64,000 nucleotides of DNA, taken from the NCBI RefSeq assembly GCF_028877475.1, contig NZ_CP113527.1:117501-181500 (forward strand), read 5' to 3'. Each line of letters begins with the position of its first letter. Within the stretch, counting starts at the first letter, position 1. Shown here in pieces: positions 54,950 through 62,656 of this stretch. The position numbers were made by a program, and so were the translations under genes. The notes beneath the pieces were generated by a model, which worked only from the letters and a program-made list of their open reading frames with translations, had not been told where the DNA came from and ran no database searches. This stretch comes from Lysinibacillus irui. GTDB taxonomy: Bacteria > Bacillota > Bacilli > Bacillales_A > Planococcaceae.

Positions 54950-56804
54950 TTTAGCGCGTAAAAACATTCAGCGCAATTTATCGAATTACTTTTTATATAT
55001 TGCCTCGATGGTATTTAGTATTGTTATTTACTTTACATTTGTGACGCTGAAATATAATGATGATCTTTCAGCGTTAAAACAATCGTCACAACAGATTAAA
55101 GGATTGATGAGTGCGTCATCAGTAGTACTGCTGTTCTTTATAGTTATTTTTATGGCATATTCCAATTCATTTTTTATGAAGAAGAGGAAAAAGGAAGTTG
55201 CCCTCTACTCGTTACTAGGTGTTCGGAAGCAAAAAATTGGCTTAATGCTCTTTTTTGAGAATTTAGTTATAGGGCTTGTTTCTTTAGTACTTGGTATTGT
55301 TCTTGGATTCTTTATGTCACAAGGGTTATTAATGATTTTAGTGCGCTTAATGGGCTATGAAGTGGTAGGTAGCCTGACATTTTCGATGGAAGCACTAATT
55401 AATACGACATGCATTTTTACACTACTGTTTTTATTCACATCTTTACAAGGTTATCGTGTTATTTATCAATTTAAGTTAATTGATTTATTTCATGCTGAAA
55501 AACAGGGAGAGCAAATCCCGCGTGCATCATTAGTAGCTGCCTTACTGGGCACAGCGCTCATTGCATTTGGCTATTATACAGCTGCTTCTGATTTGTTTAC
55601 AAGTAAAATTTGGCGATTCTTTACTATTTTAGGTACGCCATTAATGGTCATCGGTGTTACGATTGCCGGGACATATCTTCTATTCCATAGTGTGAGTGTC
55701 TTTGTGCTAACCGCTTTAAAAAAAGCAACATCATGGTCATGGAAAGGATTAAATTTAATCGGTGTTTCCCAACTATTGTATCGTATCCGAGCAAACGCAA
55801 AGTCGTTGTCGATTATTGCTATTTTAAGCGCAACAACCATTACAGCTGGTGGTGGGGTCTTCGGTATGTATTACAATGCAGAAGCAAGTGTACGCCAGAT
55901 GCTTCCGAATACGTTTATGTGGAAGGGCGATGCAGTTGAATTACCGCAGCAAGAAGTTTTGTATAATGAATCGCTGTCAGTGAAAAATCTACGTGTGGAT
56001 AATGAATTCTCATTCTTCGAATATACATTACTTAAGGAATCTGATTATAATCGTTTAGCTAAATTACAAGGTAAGAATCAAGAACTGCACGTTGCAGATG
56101 GTTCTACTGTGTTACTTGATGCAGCCTATGATGAGCGATTTTCACATGATTTTACTAACGAAGACTTTAAACTTGAAAACGGAGATTCCTTCCATGTAGA
56201 TAAAATGTACACAGAAAGTGTTTTAAACTTTACATCTGCAGGCACAGTACTCGTTGTGAATGATCAGGAATTTACTGCTACAAATGCTGAAGAGGTGACG
56301 ATTCAGGTTATTGGATTAGACAATGATTTAAAACAACAGACCATATCCAAAGACATTTACAAGCAGTTATCCTCTGAACAGCAAGAATCTTTCTCTAGCG
56401 TTCCACAAAGTTATGAGGACAGTATAGCGACAGTAGGTGCACTATTGTTTGTAGGAAGCTTTCTAGGCTTAGTGTTCCTAGCGGCAACAGGTAGTATTAT
56501 TTATTTCAAAATTTTAACGGAAGCTGAAGAAGATCAGGCGAAATATGCCATTTTAAATAAAATCGGTGTGAATAGTAAGCAAATCTTAAAGACAGTAGCA
56601 GGTCAAGTAGCTGTAATCTTTAGTGCACCACTGATTGTCGGTATTGTGCATAGTTCGTTTGCATTACTTGCATTTTCACAATTATTTGGTATGAACATTA
56701 CAAAGCCAGTAATACTGTGGATGATTGCATACTCAGCTATTTACTTTATTTATTATATTTTTACCGTACGTTCGTTCTATAAAATTGTAAGACAGGGGAA
56801 TTAA
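54936..56804 (+). CDS. Bce/Yxd-type ABC transporter permease
   Basis: A 622-residue FtsX-like permease with ten predicted helices and the large extracellular domain (about residues 310-500) between helices 7 and 8 that marks BceB-type peptide sensors. The N-terminal [25 protein letters not shown] is typical. It forms a unit with the ATPase and probably detects a cationic peptide or lipid-II-binding antibiotic. Confidence 0.92.
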   Translation: MTLFSLARKNIQRNLSNYFLYIASMVFSIVIYFTFVTLKYNDDLSALKQSSQQIKGLMSASSVVLLFFIVIFMAYSNSFFMKKRKKEVALYSLLGVRKQKIGLMLFFENLVIGLVSLVLGIVLGFFMSQGLLMILVRLMGYEVVGSLTFSMEALINTTCIFTLLFLFTSLQGYRVIYQFKLIDLFHAEKQGEQIPRASLVAALLGTALIAFGYYTAASDLFTSKIWRFFTILGTPLMVIGVTIAGTYLLFHSVSVFVLTALKKATSWSWKGLNLIGVSQLLYRIRANAKSLSIIAILSATTITAGGGVFGMYYNAEASVRQMLPNTFMWKGDAVELPQQEVLYNESLSVKNLRVDNEFSFFEYTLLKESDYNRLAKLQGKNQELHVADGSTVLLDAAYDERFSHDFTNEDFKLENGDSFHVDKMYTESVLNFTSAGTVLVVNDQEFTATNAEEVTIQVIGLDNDLKQQTISKDIYKQLSSEQQESFSSVPQSYEDSIATVGALLFVGSFLGLVFLAATGSIIYFKILTEAEEDQAKYAILNKIGVNSKQILKTVAGQVAVIFSAPLIVGIVHSSFALLAFSQLFGMNITKPVILWMIAYSAIYFIYYIFTVRSFYKIVRQGN

Positions 56805-56805
56805 T

Positions 56806-57165
56806 ATGAAAAAAGTATTTCTCGGAATAGGTGCTTTGTTTATCTTATTCGTAGCAGGGTTAGTCGTATTAATGACTGTAGACTTTAACCGTTTAAATAA
56901 AGACACGTACTATGTGCATATCACAGCTGATGGCGAGGTAGAGGAGTATAAGGCAGATAGCGGTCAAATCTATCAAACATATTGGTACGAGCTACCTGCA
57001 TTCAATAAAAACGGAGAAGAAAAAACATTCAAATTTTCAGCTCAAAAAAACTTACGTCAGGATGCGTATTTAAAGCTTTATGTAAAAAAAGAAACGGAAG
57101 TTACTTCATATGATGAGGTGAAATTCCATGAGTTACCTGCTAAGGTGCAGGACCAAATGAAGTAG
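56806..57165 (+). CDS. YxeA-family protein
   Basis: A 119-residue protein with an N-terminal hydrophobic anchor (about 5-23) and a small extracellular domain (YYVHITADGEVEEY, YWYELPAFNKNGEEKTFKFSAQKNLRQDAYLKLYVKKETEV), the YxeA pattern. It starts one base after the permease stop and ends the operon, as yxeA follows yxdM in B. subtilis. The function is unknown. Confidence 0.86.
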   Translation: MKKVFLGIGALFILFVAGLVVLMTVDFNRLNKDTYYVHITADGEVEEYKADSGQIYQTYWYELPAFNKNGEEKTFKFSAQKNLRQDAYLKLYVKKETEVTSYDEVKFHELPAKVQDQMK

Positions 57166-57205
57166 AAAAAAGGGGTGTCTCAAAGATTTTTTGAGACACC
57201 CCTTT
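57166..57205. terminator. Bidirectional terminator between yxeA and the kinase gene
   Basis: AAAGGGGTGTCTCAAA and TTTGAGACACCCCTTT form a perfect 16-bp stem with a short loop. A- and T-runs on both sides serve both convergent operons. Confidence 0.95.
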
Positions 57206-57209
57206 AGCG

Positions 57210-58616
57210 TTAAAATTTCTCGTTTTGACTTATGCGATTTTCACTTTGTAGATAAATGTTAACACTGGTTCCTTTTCCTTCTTCAGACGTAATGGTAACA
57301 GTGCCTCCATGGGCCTCAATAATATCCCTAGCAATGGCTGTGCCTAAGCCGGTACCCGTTGTTTTTTCTGTATTTGTACCTCGGTAATAGCGTTCAAAAA
57401 TATGTTCTAAATCCTCTGCAGGGATTCCCTTGCCGTTATCAGAAATTGTAATAGAATTCCCATCAACCAACACTTGGACAGCTACATCTGGAGTATTGTG
57501 AAGGAGAGCGTTGTGTAAAAAGTTCATGATCGCTCTACGCATAAAATGCTCGTCGATTTGATGGTAACTGTTCTCAGAAGCCGCATTAAACTCGATATTG
57601 GCAAGCTCAAATTGTGTTGTATTTAAAGTATCAATAACAATCTCACGAATAAATGGCACCATATTAACTTTTCTTAATGAAAGTGGTAGCTGTTGATGTC
57701 TTAAGCGCATCGTCAAGTTCAAATCATCGAGTAGATCTTGCATATGCAATGATTGTTTTTCAATAATTTTGGCGTATTCTGTTTGCTCACTATAAGCTAA
57801 TTGATCATCGTTCAATAGCTCTGCATAACCACGAATAGAAGCAAGCGGTGTTTTCATATCGTGTGAGACATTACTAATCCATTCCTCCCGCATAATCTCT
57901 AATCGTTTTCTTTCCTGTTCATGGGCTGCCAATTCTCGTGATACTTCATTTAAATTTTCAAAAACTGGTTTATATACACCACCAGGAGTTGTAGCAGTCT
58001 GATGTTCATGGTTTTTTAAATGGCGAATGCGTTCTATCATTGCATATAGAGGCTTCGTTAACGTACGACCAAAAAGCCAGCCAACTAATGTAGCTACTAA
58101 CAAGTCGGCAATAACAATGAAAAGTCCGAATTTACCAATAAACTGTAAAAATGATGTGCCGGAAACATGCATGACTAACCGCGAAACATCACTCCTAATA
58201 CCAATGAGATAACTAACCTCATCCTTGACGCCAATAAAAACAGTCGTATCAGCTTCAAATTCTTTATATTTATAAACTTGGATTAAGTCAATAGGTGCAT
58301 AGTGTGAAGGTGCCTTTTCTGGTGTAAAGTGTGCATCAATAACTTGACCATTTACATCAAGCAATTGAATCCAAGCATTCCGCTGATGCAACTGTTCAAG
58401 CCCTTCTTTATTGATTGTCGCTGACCCATTCTTTATCTCAATATATTGTTGGAAATCCCGTACAAAGTCTTCCTCTTTAGTTGCAGATGGACCATCATAA
58501 TCATTTGACAATCGATAAGTAAGGAGTCCTACGAAAATGGCTGTATTGACGAAAATAACAATAATGACAATAGATAGTACGGAAAGGAGAAAGCGCGCTG
58601 TTAATTTCCACTTCAT
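57210..58616 (-). CDS. Sensor histidine kinase
   Basis: A 468-residue kinase with two helices (about 10-32 and 160-182) around an extracellular domain of about 125 residues. HAMP follows, then the H-box NVSHDMKTPLASIRGY (His252) and the ATP-binding boxes NALLHN, DNGKGIP and GTGLGTAI. It overlaps the regulator gene by 4 bp. Classic BceS kinases have almost no outer domain; this one does, so it may sense directly as well as through the facing ABC transporter. Confidence 0.94.
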   Translation of the reverse strand: MKWKLTARFLLSVLSIVIIVIFVNTAIFVGLLTYRLSNDYDGPSATKEEDFVRDFQQYIEIKNGSATINKEGLEQLHQRNAWIQLLDVNGQVIDAHFTPEKAPSHYAPIDLIQVYKYKEFEADTTVFIGVKDEVSYLIGIRSDVSRLVMHVSGTSFLQFIGKFGLFIVIADLLVATLVGWLFGRTLTKPLYAMIERIRHLKNHEHQTATTPGGVYKPVFENLNEVSRELAAHEQERKRLEIMREEWISNVSHDMKTPLASIRGYAELLNDDQLAYSEQTEYAKIIEKQSLHMQDLLDDLNLTMRLRHQQLPLSLRKVNMVPFIREIVIDTLNTTQFELANIEFNAASENSYHQIDEHFMRRAIMNFLHNALLHNTPDVAVQVLVDGNSITISDNGKGIPAEDLEHIFERYYRGTNTEKTTGTGLGTAIARDIIEAHGGTVTITSEEGKGTSVNIYLQSENRISQNEKF

Positions 58617-59335
58617 CCTTGCGCCTCTTTTGGTATGACAAATTTATAGCCAAGTCCCTTTACTGTTGTGATGTAAAGAGGTTTAGAGGCATCCTGCTCA
58701 ATTTTCTCACGTAGACGTCGTATATGCACCATGACCGTATTATCAGAGCCGAAAAAATCCTCTCCCCAAACACGTTCAAACAATGTTTCCTTACTTAAAA
58801 TTCGATTAGGATTATGCATAAAGCAGGCCATTAAACCAATTTCCTTAGCTGTTAACTCCAATAAAACCCCATCCTTATGCACTTCCGTTTCATCAGCGTT
58901 TAGCTGGAATGGTCCAACCTTTAGTGCTTTTTCGGCAATGCTCGGAGTGGTATCCAGTAGTTGATAGCCGGCTCTACGTAATTGTGCCTTTACACGATAA
59001 GCAACTTCCTTTGGACTAAAAGGCTTCGTAATATAATCGTCGCCACCAATGGCTAGTCCTAAAATTTTATCTATTTCCTCATTTTTAGCAGACATGAATA
59101 GCACAGGCACATGGGACACCTCTCGGATTCGTCGACATAAATCGTAGCCCTCACCATCTGGTAGCATGACATCTAGCAGGACTATATCTGGATTTGTTTG
59201 TTGGAAACTTGTCCAAGCCTCGTGAATGGAGCCAGCTGTATAAATTTGTTTATAGCCCTCTTTTTCTAGACTACGTTTTAGAAGATTAGCTAAATCAGCC
59301 TCATCGTCCACGACTAATATGGTTGGTTCTTGCAC
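58613..59335 (-). CDS. OmpR-family response regulator
   Basis: A 240-residue regulator: receiver domain with Asp55 (VLLDVMLPDGEG) and Lys in ITKPFSP, and a winged helix (DNTVMVHIRRLREKI, TVKGLGYKF). It is the first gene of the two-gene operon with the kinase. The facing ABC operon, with its TTGTAAG repeats, is the probable target. Confidence 0.94.
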   Translation of the reverse strand: MQEPTILVVDDEADLANLLKRSLEKEGYKQIYTAGSIHEAWTSFQQTNPDIVLLDVMLPDGEGYDLCRRIREVSHVPVLFMSAKNEEIDKILGLAIGGDDYITKPFSPKEVAYRVKAQLRRAGYQLLDTTPSIAEKALKVGPFQLNADETEVHKDGVLLELTAKEIGLMACFMHNPNRILSKETLFERVWGEDFFGSDNTVMVHIRRLREKIEQDASKPLYITTVKGLGYKFVIPKEAQG

Positions 59336-59535
59336 TTATTCACACGACCTTTCAATTTAAAAGAATCTTTTCTGACAATCATTATAAATGAAATGTACAA
59401 GAAAGAGGAAATGAAGCATTGTTTTTGTAAAATTTGACCTAGCTGGCATTCCCTTATAATGAGTTGAGAGGGAGGAATGAAACCTTTACACATTCTAAAG
59501 CGTAAAAAGAGTATTACTATTTAGGGGGAATGACA

Positions 59536-60150
59536 ATGTTTAAAAAAATAGCAGCGGATGCACTTGGACTTTCAGATATTGGGGTAGTTGTACCAAAAGA
59601 GGATTATGATAAAACGGATGCGGATGATTTTATCCTACATGAAATTGATGAGAAAATTTATTTTCTAATTAAAACGAAGGCAGATGAGTATTGCTTTACA
59701 AATCGTGCCATTATTCATGTAGATGGCGAAAGCGCTATGAGTAAGAAGCGATTACTACGACGCTATGACTATTCTATGTATTCCATTACAGATGTTTTTC
59801 TCGAAACAGCAGGAACAATAGACCTTGATGTCGAAATTAAGTTTACAATCGGCAATTCTCCACTTTCCATCGACATCCACAAACGCTTTATTGATGACAT
59901 TAAAGATTTGTATAAAGCACTACATGCCATTAGCTACGAGCAGAAGCACAATGCCTATAAATTAGAGGTAGCAGAAAAAAGCCTTAACATTGCATCATCA
60001 TCACTTGGTCGAATTGGCAATGACAATATATCTCCAGCGTCGTCATTCAAAGAAATTACAAGCTTTGCGAACAAATGGATGATTGAACATAAAGATAAAT
60101 ATAAAAAAGAAGACTTCTCACATATTTTTGATTTATATATGAATAATTAA
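59536..60150 (+). CDS. PH-domain protein, YvbH-like
   Basis: A 204-residue soluble protein. Residues about 10-130 form a bacterial PH domain (FLIKTKADEYCFTNRAIIHVDG, KKRLLRRYDYSMYSITDVFLETAG, FTIGNSPLSIDIHKRFIDDI), followed by an oligomerisation tail. It resembles B. subtilis YvbH. The ATG at 59536 lies 7 bases after GGGGG; an ATG at 59530 is too close to it. Function unknown. Confidence 0.85.
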   Translation: MFKKIAADALGLSDIGVVVPKEDYDKTDADDFILHEIDEKIYFLIKTKADEYCFTNRAIIHVDGESAMSKKRLLRRYDYSMYSITDVFLETAGTIDLDVEIKFTIGNSPLSIDIHKRFIDDIKDLYKALHAISYEQKHNAYKLEVAEKSLNIASSSLGRIGNDNISPASSFKEITSFANKWMIEHKDKYKKEDFSHIFDLYMNN

Positions 60151-60271
60151 ATCTTTAGCACTCGGCGTAATGCACGTTGTCGCTTTGCTTTCTCATACAT
60201 CCTGACAACTGTCAAAGATAAGTATTCATAACACGAACTTTTGGTAGGCTTCTTGTCGAAAAGATTAAATA

Positions 60272-60299
60272 GCTCTCTGCAAATGTGGAGAGCATTTTT
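60272..60299 (+). terminator. Hairpin before the acetamidase gene
   Basis: GCTCTC and GAGAGC pair around a 10-base loop, then ATTTTTA. It lies 120 bases after the PH-domain gene and 46 before the acetamidase start. It could be a weak terminator for the former or an attenuator for the latter. Confidence 0.5.
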
Positions 60300-60344
60300 A
60301 ACATAAAGTTATACATAAAAATCAAACTAGGAGCGTGACGAAAA

Positions 60345-61703
60345 ATGACAAACGAATTGCATGTGCTTGAAAAAGAAGGATTAAAAAATGATGACTTTAT
60401 ACAGCAACCGCAAGCCGCTGAGACATTGTTCGTAAATGAGTTCATCGATGGAATTTTAGATCCCTCACAGAAAATGTTGGGGCCAGTTAAAGATGGTGGG
60501 ACAATCATTGCCAATACAACACCTGGATGCTGGGGACCCATGCTTACGCCTACTATTCGTGGAGGACATGAAGTAACAAAGCCTGTTTTTGTAGAAGGGG
60601 CTGAGGTGGGTGACGCTATTGTCATAAAAATACAATCAATTCAGGTTACATCGTTAGCAACCTCATCTGGACATGATGAAGCCATTACTGATCGATTTAT
60701 TGGCGATCCGTTTGTTTCCGTCAAATGCCCTGGCTGTGGCAAGCTACATCCAAATACAGTCGTAAAAGGAATAGGGCCACAAGCCATTCGCTGCTCGACA
60801 TGTGATACCGAAACAGCACCATTTAAAATAACAAACGGCTATACAATGGCACTAGATCATAGAGGTCAAATGGGTGTGACTGTTGGACGAGAGGGTGCTC
60901 GCCGAATTGCTCTTGACGCTAAAAACTACATGAGAACACCTGAAAATTCTATACAAAATCCTGTTGTTGCATTAGCACCAAGCGACTTAGTCGGTGTAAT
61001 GGCCAGAATGCGACCATTTTTAGGTCAGCTTGGAACAACTCCTTCTAAAGCGATGCCAGATTCTCATAATGCGGGTGATTTTGGTTCGTTCTTGATTGGC
61101 GCCCCACATGAATATGCCTTTACACAAGATGAATTGGATGTACATCGTACGGATGGACATATGGATATTAGTCGAGTTCGTGAAGGAGCTACCCTAATTT
61201 GTCCTGTGAAGGTTCCTGGGGGTGGTGTCTATATTGGTGATATGCATGCCATGCAGGGAGACGGCGAGATTGCAGGACATACAACAGATGTAGCAGGTAT
61301 CGTACAGCTCCAAGTTAGTGTCTTGAAAAAGGTAGCATTGGAGGGCCCAATCTTACTACCGAACGTGGAAGATCTACCTTATACAGCAAAGCCCTTTACA
61401 AAGGAAGAAAAACGGCGTGCTCGCGAATTAGCAGAGGAGTTCGGGGTGAAACAAGTTGAAGAATCATTTCCTGTATCTGTGGTAGGTTCTGGTAAAACAT
61501 TAAACGAAGCTACTGATAATGCCATCTATAGAGCTGCAAAACTATTTGAGATGAGCGAGCCAGAAGTATTAAATAGAGCAACGATAACAGGTTCCATAGA
61601 GATTGGACGTCATCCAGGAGTTGTCACAGCAACCTTCCAAGTTCCTAAAACAATATTAAAGAAGGTACGAATTTTTAAAACTGTTAAAAAACAATATGAT
61701 TAA
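60345..61703 (+). CDS. Acetamidase/formamidase family amidohydrolase
   Basis: A 452-residue FmdA/AmdA-type enzyme that releases ammonia from short amides. Core motifs include NTTPGCWGP near 57-65, SSGHDEAI near 107-114, PDSHNAGDFGS and the C-terminal VPGGGVYIGDMHAMQGDGEIAGHTT. A Cys4 segment (Cys128, 131, 150, 153: CPGCG...CSTCD) looks like a zinc ribbon insert. TAGGAG precedes the ATG. It stands alone without amide transporter genes, so the substrate is uncertain. Confidence 0.88.
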   Translation: MTNELHVLEKEGLKNDDFIQQPQAAETLFVNEFIDGILDPSQKMLGPVKDGGTIIANTTPGCWGPMLTPTIRGGHEVTKPVFVEGAEVGDAIVIKIQSIQVTSLATSSGHDEAITDRFIGDPFVSVKCPGCGKLHPNTVVKGIGPQAIRCSTCDTETAPFKITNGYTMALDHRGQMGVTVGREGARRIALDAKNYMRTPENSIQNPVVALAPSDLVGVMARMRPFLGQLGTTPSKAMPDSHNAGDFGSFLIGAPHEYAFTQDELDVHRTDGHMDISRVREGATLICPVKVPGGGVYIGDMHAMQGDGEIAGHTTDVAGIVQLQVSVLKKVALEGPILLPNVEDLPYTAKPFTKEEKRRARELAEEFGVKQVEESFPVSVVGSGKTLNEATDNAIYRAAKLFEMSEPEVLNRATITGSIEIGRHPGVVTATFQVPKTILKKVRIFKTVKKQYD

Positions 61704-61719
61704 TAGTGTTCTTTTTTCG

Positions 61720-61747
61720 AAAGCAAACTTTTATAGGTTTGCTTTTT
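61720..61747 (+). terminator. Acetamidase gene terminator
   Basis: AAAGCAAAC and GTTTGCTTT form a perfect 9-bp stem around an AT-rich loop, followed by a T-run. Confidence 0.9.
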
Positions 61748-61801
61748 TGTATGGTTAATAAAGTATATAAGTAAGCATTTGTCTGAAAAATGAAGTTTAG
61801 A

Positions 61802-61829
61802 TTGAATTCTATTGTTGTGTTGATATAAT
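61802..61829 (+). promoter_or_regulatory. Sigma-A promoter of the HPP gene
   Basis: TTGAAT (61802-61807), a 16-base spacer and TATAAT (61824-61829). The leader to the ATG at 61904 would be about 68 bases. Confidence 0.7.
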
Positions 61830-61903
61830 AATTAAAGTTTAACAACGATCAACATGAAAATAGTTTTGAATAGATGAGTAAAGATTAGAAAAGTTGGTGT
61901 CAA

Positions 61904-62458
61904 ATGGCAGATTCCTTGAGTGTGGAAAATAAGTTAGAGAAAAAGAATAGTATTAAACCCTTTATATTAAAAATGAGGGGAGGAGGTCATGCGCCATCTC
62001 GGACTAATTTCGCAGATGCCTTCACAGGAGCAATTGGTGGATTAATATGTATCTTTGTGCTCCTCTGGCTAACAAGCTTTACAGATGCACCTTGGTTAAT
62101 GGCATCACTAGGTGGAAGCTGTGTGCTTGTATTTGTTGTCTGGAATGCCCCATTGTCGCAGCCTCGAAATATTATTGGTGGTCATTTAATTTCTGCGTTT
62201 ATTGGTTTGGCCATGTATGCATTACTAGGTTCGAGCATGCTATCTATTAGTCTTGGTGTTGGGTTAACCATATTTTTTATGGCTTTTCTAGGCATTATCC
62301 ATCCTCCAGCGGGTGCTAATCCTATTATTATTATTTTAGGAGGCTATGGTTGGAGCTATTTAGTAATGCCCGTATTAATTGGTGCCGTTATTATTGTAAT
62401 TTTTGGGTTATTGATAAATAATTTACGAGAAAAAAGAAAATATCCACTGTTTTGGTGA
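61904..62458 (+). CDS. HPP-family membrane protein
   Basis: A 184-residue protein with a cytosolic start and four predicted helices. The family motif HPPAGANP is at the end of the third helix (FLGIIHPPAGANPIIIILGGYGW). In cyanobacteria and plants HPP proteins carry nitrite; here the substrate is unknown. The ribosome site (TTGGTG) is weak. It has its own promoter and terminator. Confidence 0.88.
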   Translation: MADSLSVENKLEKKNSIKPFILKMRGGGHAPSRTNFADAFTGAIGGLICIFVLLWLTSFTDAPWLMASLGGSCVLVFVVWNAPLSQPRNIIGGHLISAFIGLAMYALLGSSMLSISLGVGLTIFFMAFLGIIHPPAGANPIIIILGGYGWSYLVMPVLIGAVIIVIFGLLINNLREKRKYPLFW

Positions 62459-62468
62459 TGAAAGTTTT

Positions 62469-62512
62469 CCATCTATGAAGTGTTTTCACTTAATAGATGG
62501 TTCTTTTTTTTG
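62469..62512 (+). terminator. HPP gene terminator
   Basis: CCATCTAT and ATAGATGG form the outer stem, with GAAGTG/CACTT inside, followed by a long T-run. Confidence 0.88.
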
Positions 62513-62656
62513 TTAACGTTTTCGTTATGCATATCACTATTTTTTTAGCATATGTTAGTTAAGATTTGTTATATTGAAGAAAGAGTGTTAAAAACATGTA
62601 TTTTAATGATAGGGGAAGATCTTTGTTGGTCGAATTCGATGGGAGGCTCCAATTGT

